Shown piece by piece: positions 1 through 5,950 of a stretch of DNA of 9,419 nt (within the stretch, counting starts at the first letter, position 1; each line of letters starts with the position of its first letter). The stretch lies in NCBI GenBank assembly GCA_011087745.1, contig JAALLB010000047.1, positions 1-9,419 of the forward strand. Reading direction: 5' to 3'. The notes beneath the pieces are model-generated. The model ran no database searches and was not told the DNA's origin. It worked only from the letters and a program-made list of their open reading frames with translations. The translations under genes were made by a program, and so were the position numbers. Source of the DNA: Hyphomicrobiales bacterium (GTDB lineage Bacteria > Pseudomonadota > Alphaproteobacteria > Rhizobiales > Rhizobiaceae).

Positions 1-50
1 TCGTATCATATCACACCAAAACATTCGGGTTTTGGAGTAGGATGGGTATA
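1..50. repeat. Left copy of 50-bp terminal inverted repeat
   Basis: Bases 1-50 are the exact reverse complement of 9370-9419; identity stops at base 51. The unit holds a 7-bp stem, CCAAAAC (16-22) and GTTTTGG (29-35), around the loop ATTCGG. On the left it joins the middle of the ybgC coding frame, and the residues it would encode do not resemble YbgC. It is therefore foreign to that gene: the end of an insertion sequence or other dispersed repeat, or an assembly or library artefact. Both copies end in TA at the inner edge, which would suit a TA-targeting element, but two bases prove nothing. The repeat itself is certain; its nature is not. Confidence 0.9.
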
Positions 51-257
51 GATGATCTTTTGACGGTACGTACAACCCTGCAAAAATTGACGGGAGCACG
101 TTCGTTTTTGCGCCAGGATGTTCTTCGAATTGATGATGATGGTGAAGAAACTGTTCTTTGCGGTGCAGATGTTGAAGTTGCCTTTATCAATCATGGGGGG
201 GCCAAGCGCTTCCCGGATGATTTGCGGGTCAAACTGGGCGATAATGTTGCTGAGTAA
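42..257 (+). CDS. ybgC: YbgC-type acyl-CoA thioesterase, C-terminal part only
   Basis: This is the C-terminal half of the hotdog-fold thioesterase usually encoded just upstream of tolQ, which hydrolyses acyl-CoA or acyl-ACP thioesters at the cytoplasmic face. The recognisable part begins at base 48-51 with IDDLLTVRTTLQKLTGARS, followed by the strand IDDDGEETVLCGADVEVAFI and the ending RFPDDLRVKL, all typical of the family's second half. Full proteins are about 130-150 residues; only about 69 are here. The N-terminal half, with the catalytic Asp region, is absent. The frame stays open to the left edge, but codons before base 48 lie in the terminal repeat and look unrelated, so the ATG at 42 is almost certainly not a native start. 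Either the gene is disrupted in the organism or the contig simply ends in a repeat. The family call rests on the motif pattern and on the position before tolQ. Confidence 0.75.
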   Translation: MGIDDLLTVRTTLQKLTGARSFLRQDVLRIDDDGEETVLCGADVEVAFINHGGAKRFPDDLRVKLGDNVAE

Positions 258-291
258 AACAAACGTTATTTGTACCTGATTGCCACAAATC

Positions 292-307
292 CTAACGCTT
301 CATTAAC
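292..307 (+). promoter_or_regulatory. CtrA-like binding site upstream of tolQ
   Basis: CTAACGCTTCATTAAC matches the alphaproteobacterial CtrA consensus TTAA-N7-TTAAC at all but the first base, with the correct 7-base spacer. It lies 128 bases before the tolQ ATG in the ybgC-tolQ gap. Two GANTC sites, the target of the cell-cycle methylase CcrM, follow at 315-319 (GATTC) and 332-336 (GAGTC). I found no convincing -35/-10 pair placed with it. Cell-cycle control of a division-linked envelope machine is plausible, but this is a motif match only. Confidence 0.35.
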
Positions 308-434
308 CATAATCGATTCTAACATAACGTAGAGTCATTTTTGGTTTAAGAGCCTGACATTCTTTGACCACAGTTTTGACTATGAAAGAAAGAATGGGGG
401 CTGGATTGGACATCCGTGCCGTAATTTAAGAAAG

Positions 435-1223
435 ATGCTTGCAGATATGATTGAAACTGCACTTTTTGGCGTGTCAGCCGCATTTGCACAAGGCCTTGAA
501 ACTTCTGAATTGGGAGGGACAGTTGATGTTTCTCTAGTTGGTTTGTTCTTGGAAGCTGGCCTGATTGTAAAAATTGTCATGATTGGCCTTCTTCTAGCTT
601 CTGTTTGGAGCTGGGCCATTATTATCGACAAATGGTTTTTGTATGCGCGTACCAAGCGTCAACTTAATCGGTTTGAAAAAGTTTTCTGGTCGGGTCAGTC
701 ATTGGAAGAACTTTACAAGTCACTTTCTGATCGTAGTCCAACTGGTATGGGCGTACTGTTTGTTGCTGCCATGCGGGAATGGAAACGTTCATTTGAGCGC
801 GGGGCCAATTCACAAATTGGCCTTGGAACACGGATCGATAAAGTTCTGGATGTATCACTTGCCAAGGAAGCTGAACGCCTTGAAAGTCGTTTGATGTTCC
901 TGGCAACCGTTGGGTCTGCGGCTCCGTTTGTTGGATTGTTTGGTACTGTTATTGGTATCATGACTTCATTTCAGGCGATTGCCGGTTCTAAATCCACCAA
1001 CCTAGCAGTTGTTGCGCCAGGGATTGCAGAGGCGCTACTTGCGACTGCTTTAGGCCTTCTTGCTGCAATCCCTGCAACAATTTTCTATAATAAGCTTTCT
1101 GCAGACGTGAGTAAGATTACAACCAGACTTGAAGGCTTTGCGGATGAATTTTCAGCAATTCTTTCACGCCAGATTGATGAAAAAGCAAGTCAGGCAAACC
1201 AGCAACCTCGTGCTGCTGAGTAA
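435..1223 (+). CDS. tolQ: TolQ, proton-channel subunit of Tol-Pal motor
   Basis: TolQ is an inner-membrane protein of the ExbB/MotA family. Its multimer surrounds a TolR dimer and conducts protons to energise TolA. At 262 residues it is slightly longer than E. coli TolQ (230). Three membrane segments are visible: about 36-64 (LFLEAGLIVKIVMIGLLLAS and onward), 153-177 (with VGSAAPFVGLFGTVIGI), and 195-217 (GIAEALLATALGLLAAIPA). The GLFGTVIGI and AEALLATALGL signatures are diagnostic. A large cytoplasmic loop lies between the first two segments. The start is uncertain: AAGAAAG (428-434) abuts the ATG at 435, and the next in-frame ATG at 447 sits 12 bases from it. The N-terminus before the first membrane segment has a signal-like patch (ALFGVSAAFAQG). 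The gene leads the tolQRAB run; its TAA is fused to the tolR ribosome site. Confidence 0.96.
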   Translation: MLADMIETALFGVSAAFAQGLETSELGGTVDVSLVGLFLEAGLIVKIVMIGLLLASVWSWAIIIDKWFLYARTKRQLNRFEKVFWSGQSLEELYKSLSDRSPTGMGVLFVAAMREWKRSFERGANSQIGLGTRIDKVLDVSLAKEAERLESRLMFLATVGSAAPFVGLFGTVIGIMTSFQAIAGSKSTNLAVVAPGIAEALLATALGLLAAIPATIFYNKLSADVSKITTRLEGFADEFSAILSRQIDEKASQANQQPRAAE

Positions 1224-1234
1224 GGATTTAGATC

Positions 1235-1681
1235 ATGGGAATGTCTATGGGAAAGGCTGGTGGTGGCGGCAAGCGACGTCGTGCAAGACGCCATGTGCCT
1301 GTTAGTGAAATTAACGTAACACCGTTTGTAGATGTCATGCTTGTTTTGTTGATTATCTTCATGGTGGCTGCACCCTTGCTTACTGTGGGTGTCCCGATTG
1401 ATTTACCTGAAACGCAAGCAAAATCGCTGCAGCCTGAGACTCAACCGATAACGATTTCGGTCAATGAAGAAGGCAAAGTTTTTATCCAGGATAGTGAAAT
1501 TTCTCCGGATGACATTTTGGCTCAACTCGAGGCCATAGCCAAAAATGGCTATGAAGAACGCATTTATATGCGCGGTGATCGCACGGCAGACTATGGAACC
1601 GTGATGAAAATCATGGCTCGTATTTCTGCTGCTGGTTACAAGAAAATTGGTTTGGTTACATTGCAAGAGCAAGGTCAGTAA
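1235..1681 (+). CDS. tolR: TolR, stator/plug subunit of Tol-Pal motor
   Basis: TolR is a 148-residue inner-membrane protein of the ExbD family with one membrane segment and a periplasmic domain. It pairs with TolQ and can bind peptidoglycan when activated. A basic, glycine-rich cytoplasmic head (residues 1-20, with GGGGKRRRARRH) precedes the conserved block SEINVTPFVDVMLVLLIIFM. Asp33 is the proton-relay residue, equivalent to Asp23 of E. coli TolR. The membrane segment runs from about 31 to 50. The periplasmic domain (about 55-146) shows the ExbD pattern IYMRGDRTADYGTVMKIM followed by GYKKIGLVT. AAGGA at 1222-1226, overlapping the tolQ stop codon, lies 8 bases before the ATG and supports this start and translational coupling with tolQ. 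tolA starts 6 bases after the stop. Confidence 0.96.
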   Translation: MGMSMGKAGGGGKRRRARRHVPVSEINVTPFVDVMLVLLIIFMVAAPLLTVGVPIDLPETQAKSLQPETQPITISVNEEGKVFIQDSEISPDDILAQLEAIAKNGYEERIYMRGDRTADYGTVMKIMARISAAGYKKIGLVTLQEQGQ

Positions 1682-1687
1682 ACTTCG

Positions 1688-2749
1688 ATGAAACTTGGTA
1701 CAACCCTATCCAGTGTTGCGCATGTGGCAATCCTCTCCTGGGGATTGTTGACTGTTTCTGCGCCGCCACCTCTTGAGGTGGCTGATGTGGAGTCTGTACC
1801 GATTGATATTATTCCAATTGAAGAACTGGCAAACGCTGTTATCGGCGCAAAAGAAGCGGATGTCACGAATACACCAGCTCCTACCCCTACACAAAAACCA
1901 CAGGAAGTGCCGGAAGCAACGAATGTTGGCGATTCTACCAAAGATGTGAATATTGAAACTGAAGAACCAGCTGATGAAACACCAACAGAAGAAACATCAG
2001 AAGCTTCAAAGGCACCAGTTTCTGAACCTGAACCGACACCTGAACCAACACCAGTTGAAAAGGTAGAAGAACCAACGGCCAAAGCAACTGAACTTGCAGC
2101 CTTGCCTGATCCTGCAACGCCCGTTACACCAAAAACCCCTGAGGCGACGCCAGAGCCGGAAGTCTCTGAAGATGGATTGGAAAAACTGATTGAGGAAAAC
2201 AGAATTACTGTTCCTTCAGTAGCTGTGCGCCCAAAACCTGCAAAGCCTAATACGGCAAAAACGAATGATCGCAAGCAACTGGCAGAATTGACCAAAGCGA
2301 CGGGCAAGCCTGATGCGCCAGTTAAAAAAGAAGCAAAAAAAGAAACCAAACTTCAAGACAAGAAGAAGCCTTCATCTGGCGGACAGAAGAAGTCTACCAA
2401 AACGGCTGCATTGGGAACCACTCAAGGTAAAACAAGTGGTACTTTATCAAGAAGTGAACTGGATGGTTTGAAAGCTGCCATTGCACGATGTGCAACAGGC
2501 ATAGCTGGGCAACTTATTTCTGAAGATTTGAGAATCAAAGTTGTTATTCAATTGGCTCCAGATGGAACGATCAAGAAAATTCCTGTTGTTGATACCATTG
2601 GTGGTACGACAGCAGAACGCAAGCGTTATGGCTCAGCAATGGCGCGAGCCGTTAAACGTTGTGCGCCCTATGATTTTTTACCTAAGAATAAATATGACAC
2701 CTGGGCTGAGATTGTACCCACATTCCATCCAGCCAAGATGTTCCAATAA
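1688..2749 (+). CDS. tolA: TolA, periplasm-spanning energy transducer
   Basis: TolA couples the TolQR motor to TolB and Pal across the periplasm. It has 353 residues in three parts. First, an N-terminal anchor (residues 5-25, SVAHVAILSWGLLTVSAP), followed by the alphaproteobacterial motif VADVESVPIDIIPIEELAN. Second, a long low-complexity linker: an acidic Pro/Glu/Thr-rich stretch (about 61-170), then a basic Lys-rich one (about 181-240), in place of the Ala/Lys-rich helix of E. coli TolA. Third, a C-terminal TolA/TonB-like domain (about 254-353) with LRIKVVIQLAPDGTI, AVKRCAPYDFLP and a final TWAEIVPTFHPAKMF. Cys268 and Cys324 are the only cysteines and both lie in this domain, so they could form a disulfide. 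Upstream, AAGGT (1671-1675) is 12 bases from the ATG, a weak site, so coupling to tolR translation is likely. Divergence of the linker is normal for the family; the order of genes and both ends make the call firm. Confidence 0.93.
   Translation: MKLGTTLSSVAHVAILSWGLLTVSAPPPLEVADVESVPIDIIPIEELANAVIGAKEADVTNTPAPTPTQKPQEVPEATNVGDSTKDVNIETEEPADETPTEETSEASKAPVSEPEPTPEPTPVEKVEEPTAKATELAALPDPATPVTPKTPEATPEPEVSEDGLEKLIEENRITVPSVAVRPKPAKPNTAKTNDRKQLAELTKATGKPDAPVKKEAKKETKLQDKKKPSSGGQKKSTKTAALGTTQGKTSGTLSRSELDGLKAAIARCATGIAGQLISEDLRIKVVIQLAPDGTIKKIPVVDTIGGTTAERKRYGSAMARAVKRCAPYDFLPKNKYDTWAEIVPTFHPAKMFQ
2027..2050 (+). repeat. Two 12-bp tandem units in tolA linker
   Basis: CCTGAACCGACA (2027-2038) is followed directly by CCTGAACCAACA (2039-2050), with one mismatch. 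They encode PEPT-PEPT in the acidic linker of TolA. In-frame units of this kind can expand or contract without breaking the gene, so linker length may vary between strains. Confidence 0.7.
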
Positions 2750-2760
2750 GATTTAAAATA

Positions 2761-2767
2761 AAGAGGA
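2761..2767 (+). promoter_or_regulatory. Strong ribosome binding site of tolB
   Basis: AAGAGGA lies 6 bases before the tolB ATG and is among the best Shine-Dalgarno sequences in the window. It is much stronger than those of tolQ and tolA, which suggests that TolB is made in larger amounts than the motor proteins from the same message. Confidence 0.7.
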
Positions 2768-2773
2768 AAACCC

Positions 2774-4078
2774 ATGTTTTCGATCCTTCAGAAGTTTCTC
2801 ATCTCATTGATAGCAATTTTTGCTTTCGCGACTACATCCAATGCGTGGATCGAGTTTGATATTACACGCGGTAATGTTGAGCCTCTTCCTATTGCGATTA
2901 TGGATTTTCAGGGAGATAAAGTAGCTCAGGATATCTCCAATGTGATTTCGAACAACTTGAGAAATTCAGGTCTCTTTAAACTGACAGATAGCGCAGCATT
3001 TATCCAAAAATCGCTGGATGTCAGCGGACGCCCAAAATTTGAAGATTGGCGTGTTCTAAATGTTCAGGCACTTGCAAATGGTGCTGTCAGCAAACTTGCT
3101 GATGGACGTTTGCGGGTTGATTATCGTTTGTGGGATATTTTTGCTTCGGAAGAAGTCTTTGGCGGCAAGCGCCTTGAGATTGAAGCAAAGTTTTGGAGCA
3201 GAGCTGCCCATATTATTTCGGACAAGATCTATGAAGGTTTAACTGGCGAAAAAGGTTATTTTGATAGCCGAGTAGTTTTTGTAGATGAATCTGGCCCGAA
3301 GAACAAACGCGTTAAACGTCTTGCGATTATGGACCAGGATGGCGCTAATGTTCGTACGCTAACCCGTGGTAGCGATTTGGTTTTGACGCCACGTTTTTCA
3401 CCGACTCGTCAAGAGATCACCTATATGTCTTTTGAGGGTGGTCAACCGCGCGTTTATCTTCTCCAAATTGAAACAGGCCAGCGTGAAGTTGTCGGTAATT
3501 TTCCAGGCATGACCTTTTCACCAAGATTTTCACCTGATGGTCAAAAGATTGTTATGAGCCTTCAGCAAGAAGGTAACGCCAATATTTATGCGATGGATTT
3601 GCGTTCTCGTAATACAACGCGCCTAACCAGTGGTGCAGCGATTGATACTGCACCGTCATTTGCACCTGATGGATCTCAGATTGTTTTTGAATCAGACCGT
3701 GGTGGTCGCCAGCAACTTTATATAATGGGCGCTGGCGGTGGCGAGCCAAAACGTATCTCTTTTGGCAATGGTCGTTACTCAACACCTGTTTGGTCTCCGC
3801 GAGGTGATTTGATAGCATTTACCAAGCAATCTGGCGGTCAATTCTTGATCGGTGTTATAAAACCGGATGGCAGCGGTGAACGTATTCTAGCAGAAGGTTT
3901 CCACAATGAAGGACCAACTTGGGCGCCTAACGGCCGTGTCTTGATGTTCTTCCGTGAAAGCCCTGGTGCAGCAGGTGGTCCAAAGCTTTATTCTATTGAT
4001 TTGACGGGTAGAAATGAACGCCGGGTGCAAACTCCTTCATTTGCTTCTGATCCCGCCTGGTCGCCGCTCTTGGATTAA
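2774..4078 (+). CDS. tolB: TolB, periplasmic beta-propeller protein
   Basis: TolB is a soluble periplasmic protein that binds Pal and is released from it by TolA. It is 434 residues, close to E. coli TolB (430). A signal peptide is clear: a Phe/Ile/Leu-rich core, then FATTSNA with cleavage after Ala24. The N-terminal domain (about 25-160) contains PLPIAIMDFQGD and ISNVISNNLRNSGLF. The C-terminal six-bladed propeller shows the repeated signature FSPxxxxI/VxxxS: RFSPTRQEITYMS (207-219), RFSPDGQKIVMS (251-262), SFAPDGSQIVFES (295-307), VWSPRGDLIAFT (339-350) and TWAPNGRVLMFF (382-393), each with a downstream DL/IYxM strand. It ends with DPAWSPLLD, typical for the family. It lies 24 bases after tolA, and no terminator is seen between them. 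The mature N-terminus begins WIEFDITRG, where E. coli TolB has its TolA-binding peptide. Confidence 0.97.
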   Translation: MFSILQKFLISLIAIFAFATTSNAWIEFDITRGNVEPLPIAIMDFQGDKVAQDISNVISNNLRNSGLFKLTDSAAFIQKSLDVSGRPKFEDWRVLNVQALANGAVSKLADGRLRVDYRLWDIFASEEVFGGKRLEIEAKFWSRAAHIISDKIYEGLTGEKGYFDSRVVFVDESGPKNKRVKRLAIMDQDGANVRTLTRGSDLVLTPRFSPTRQEITYMSFEGGQPRVYLLQIETGQREVVGNFPGMTFSPRFSPDGQKIVMSLQQEGNANIYAMDLRSRNTTRLTSGAAIDTAPSFAPDGSQIVFESDRGGRQQLYIMGAGGGEPKRISFGNGRYSTPVWSPRGDLIAFTKQSGGQFLIGVIKPDGSGERILAEGFHNEGPTWAPNGRVLMFFRESPGAAGGPKLYSIDLTGRNERRVQTPSFASDPAWSPLLD

Positions 4079-4128
4079 GTGTTTGGTAGAATACAGATGA
4101 ATTTATGCTCTTGCCTTGATTGCCGCCA

Positions 4129-4153
4129 TTTTGACATATTGCAATGTTCAAAG
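4129..4153 (+). other. Imperfect hairpin in the tolB-pal gap
   Basis: TTTGACAT (4130-4137) pairs with ATGTTCAAA (4144-4152), with one bulged T and loop ATTGCA; weaker outer pairing (TGCC 4121-4124 with GGCA 4164-4167) could extend it. No T-run follows, so it is not an intrinsic terminator. It could be a message-stability structure or an operator with dyad symmetry, or it could be chance. The remaining 4079-4311 gap holds no gene that I can support. Confidence 0.3.
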
Positions 4154-4248
4154 GGGCAAAAGTGGCAGGGAACTACACTTTACTAAATGGTGGGAAACCA
4201 TATTGAAACAGAATGGCTTATAAACGGTTTGTTAACCTTGTTTCTTGG

Positions 4249-4276
4249 TTGGGAATTAACCTGAACAAGATATTAT
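4249..4276 (+). promoter_or_regulatory. Candidate sigma-70-type promoter for pal
   Basis: TTGGGA (4249-4254) and TATTAT (4271-4276) are separated by 16 bases, matching 4/6 and 5/6 of the housekeeping consensus. Transcription would start near 4283, leaving a leader of about 29 bases with the Shine-Dalgarno at 4296-4301. The 233-base gap after tolB makes an extra pal promoter plausible. AT-rich gaps give chance matches, so this is moderate at best. Confidence 0.35.
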
Positions 4277-4295
4277 CAAAGTCATTAAAATTTTA

Positions 4296-4301
4296 TAGGA
4301 G
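4296..4301 (+). promoter_or_regulatory. Ribosome binding site fixing the pal start
   Basis: TAGGAG lies 10 bases before the ATG at 4312. It selects that codon over the in-frame ATG at 4213, which would add 33 residues ahead of the lipoprotein signal and has no good ribosome site. Confidence 0.7.
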
Positions 4302-4311
4302 CGACGGGCAC

Positions 4312-4815
4312 ATGCTTGCTGCAACATCTATTTTGAAATCACCTGCAGTACTAGCTTTGGCATTTGGCCTTGCGGTTGCAGGTTGTGCAAAAAAAGACAA
4401 GTTACCGGACAATTCTGGCCAATTGGGTTTGAATGGTAGTGAAGCACCTGGTTCTCCTGGGGAATTTACAACATCTATTGGTGACCGTGTATTCTTTGAA
4501 ACAGATTCATCTGTTCTGACATCAACTGCACGCCAGACGCTTACCGGACAAGCACAATGGCTTCTAAAGTATCCTAATTACCCAATTACGATTGAAGGTC
4601 ATGCGGATGAACGTGGTACTCGAGAGTACAACTTGGCACTGGGTGCTCGCCGTGCTGCTGCAACCCGTGACTTCCTGGCTTCCAATGGTGTACCGAGAAA
4701 CCGCATCCGTACAATTTCGTTTGGTAAAGAACGTCCAATTGCAGTTTGTAATGATATTTCATGTTGGTCTCAAAACCGCCGTGCAAGAACAGCCCTGACC
4801 GCTCCTCAAGGCTAA
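4312..4815 (+). CDS. pal: Pal, peptidoglycan-associated outer-membrane lipoprotein
   Basis: Pal anchors the outer membrane to peptidoglycan and is the target of TolB. With the ATG at 4312 the protein is 167 residues. A lipoprotein signal peptide ends in the lipobox VAGC, so Cys25 is the lipidated first mature residue; Ala at +2 does not signal inner-membrane retention. A flexible linker (26-50) is followed by the OmpA-like domain (about 54-163): DRVFFETDSSVL, then TIEGHADERGTREYNLALGARRA. Asp99 and Arg114 correspond to the diaminopimelate-binding pair of OmpA (Asp241/Arg256). The tail AVCNDISCWSQNRRA, with Cys146 and Cys151, is typical of alphaproteobacterial Pal. An in-frame ATG at 4213 would lengthen the N-terminus by 33 residues, but it would bury the signal peptide and lacks a ribosome site. 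The gene ends 24 bases before an intrinsic terminator and sits 233 bases beyond tolB, so it may be made from its own message. Confidence 0.95.
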   Translation: MLAATSILKSPAVLALAFGLAVAGCAKKDKLPDNSGQLGLNGSEAPGSPGEFTTSIGDRVFFETDSSVLTSTARQTLTGQAQWLLKYPNYPITIEGHADERGTREYNLALGARRAAATRDFLASNGVPRNRIRTISFGKERPIAVCNDISCWSQNRRARTALTAPQG

Positions 4816-4839
4816 TCTCTAAAACTATGTTTGAATGTT

Positions 4840-4867
4840 AAAAGCGGCTTGAAAAAGCCGCTTTTTT
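4840..4867 (+). terminator. Intrinsic terminator after pal
   Basis: AAAAGCGGCTT (4840-4850) pairs perfectly with AAGCCGCTTTT (4855-4865) around a GAAA tetraloop; the 3' arm runs into six T residues (4862-4867). This is a textbook rho-independent terminator 24 bases after the pal stop. Because of the A-rich 5' side, part of it would also work on the opposite strand. It separates pal from cpoB. Confidence 0.9.
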
Positions 4868-4919
4868 CGTATGTTTCGGCATGATCACAACAAATTTTAG
4901 ACGTAGTTTTATTGCTTAT

Positions 4920-4949
4920 TTGTTAGAACACTGCTTCATTGGATTTAAT
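4920..4949 (+). promoter_or_regulatory. Candidate sigma-70-type promoter for cpoB-tilS
   Basis: TTGTTA (4920-4925) and TTTAAT (4944-4949), with an 18-base spacer, match 4/6 and 5/6 of the housekeeping consensus. They lie between the pal terminator and cpoB. Transcription would start near 4956, just upstream of the Shine-Dalgarno at 4962. The terminator makes some promoter here likely; this is the best pair that I see. Confidence 0.35.
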
Positions 4950-4961
4950 ATTTTTGAAATT

Positions 4962-4967
4962 GGGGAA
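4962..4967 (+). promoter_or_regulatory. Ribosome binding site fixing the cpoB start
   Basis: GGGGAA lies 6 bases before the ATG at 4974. It supports that start, which begins directly with a signal peptide, over the in-frame ATG at 4881. Confidence 0.6.
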
Positions 4968-4973
4968 TTACGA

Positions 4974-5942
4974 ATGAAACGACTATTTCTGACCTTGTGT
5001 CTTGGATGTGCGGTAATAGTACCTGCGCAAGCTCTTGATCCTGGAACGCCTATCATCAAGGTGCAGTCTGGAGATGCAGCGTACCGTGTCAGCGTATTGG
5101 AAGAACAAGTTCGTCAACTTAATGGTCGGATCGAAGAGCTGACTTTTCAATTACTCGAGATGCAGGAAAAAATTCGCCGCCAAAACGAAGATAATGAATT
5201 TCGTTTCCAGGAACTGGAAGAGAAAAAAGGTTCTCTTGAAAATGGATCGACGGATGATGTTGCCTCAAATACAACAGGAGAAACTGGCTTGGAAAAGCCT
5301 GAGCCGTCTGGTCAGACACAATTGAATACTGACTCAGACGGTAGTGCCATTGAAACAGAAACTACCACTGCTCCAACAATCGATGGTGTTGAGATATATA
5401 AGGGTGAGGGCGGACTAGATCCAAATCTATCAGGTACCTTGGGAACCATTCTTTTTGATGAAAATGGCAATATAATTGATACAACAATTGGCAAGCCGCT
5501 TGATCTTACTGCGTTGCCAAAGGCTGGAGATGTTCAAGATTCACTTCCCGAGAGTGCTGAAGAGCTTTTTGATCTTGGCTATAACCATGTGCAAACTGGC
5601 AGATATCAAGATGCAGAAAATATGCTGTCCAAGTTCTCAATCAATTATGCAGATCACCCGCGCATGCCAGAAGCACGGTTTTGGCTCGGTGAGAGTTACC
5701 TTGGTCGAAGCCAGTTTAAGAAAGCTGCTGAAGTTTATCTGGATGCACAAAAGCGTTGGCCTAACAGCAAATTTGGTCCACAGACACTTTTGAAACTGGG
5801 TGTTTCATTGGCTGGACTTAATCAGCGTGAACTAGCATGCGCTACGTTTGCAAAAGTAACACAAAAATATCCAGATACGTCTCGTGCAGTGCGGCGTAAT
5901 GTTGCCTATGAGCAAAACGCTGCTCGCTGTCTAACCAATTAA
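4974..5942 (+). CDS. cpoB: CpoB (YbgF), Tol-Pal accessory TPR protein
   Basis: CpoB is a periplasmic protein that associates with TolA and, in E. coli, coordinates peptidoglycan synthesis (PBP1B-LpoB) with outer-membrane constriction. From the ATG at 4974 it has 322 residues. A signal peptide (core FLTLCLGCAVIV) ends PAQA, with cleavage after Ala20. A coiled-coil segment follows (about 38-85, VSVLEEQVRQLNGRIEELTF and onward), the trimerising region in relatives. Residues about 86-190 form an acidic Ser/Thr/Glu-rich linker, longer than in E. coli CpoB (263 residues in total). The C-terminal domain holds TPR-type repeats: AEELFDLGYNHVQTGRYQDA (195-214), PEARFWLGESYLGRSQFKKA (232-251) and a third from about 269. 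The in-frame ATG at 4881 would put 31 residues ahead of the signal peptide and is rejected. The gene follows the pal terminator and runs straight into tilS. Confidence 0.92.
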   Translation: MKRLFLTLCLGCAVIVPAQALDPGTPIIKVQSGDAAYRVSVLEEQVRQLNGRIEELTFQLLEMQEKIRRQNEDNEFRFQELEEKKGSLENGSTDDVASNTTGETGLEKPEPSGQTQLNTDSDGSAIETETTTAPTIDGVEIYKGEGGLDPNLSGTLGTILFDENGNIIDTTIGKPLDLTALPKAGDVQDSLPESAEELFDLGYNHVQTGRYQDAENMLSKFSINYADHPRMPEARFWLGESYLGRSQFKKAAEVYLDAQKRWPNSKFGPQTLLKLGVSLAGLNQRELACATFAKVTQKYPDTSRAVRRNVAYEQNAARCLTN

Positions 5943-5950
5943 GGGTATTC

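Noticed and set aside
364..398. Housekeeping promoter at TTGACC/TTGACT before tolQ
   Set aside because: The -35-like hexamers at 364-369 and 376-381 have no acceptable -10 at 16-18 bases, so I make no promoter call there.
1675..2349. 224-residue open frame on the minus strand across tolA
   Set aside because: It is antisense to the low-complexity tolA linker, whose codon bias removes stops on the other strand. The product is a monotonous Ser/Val/Gly string with no domain and no evident ribosome site.
4213..4311. 33-residue N-terminal extension of Pal
   Set aside because: It would sit ahead of a complete lipoprotein signal peptide, lacks a good ribosome site, and the ATG at 4312 has TAGGAG at a suitable distance.
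4881..4973. 31-residue N-terminal extension of CpoB
   Set aside because: The region holds the candidate promoter and ribosome site for cpoB, and the signal peptide begins exactly at the ATG at 4974.
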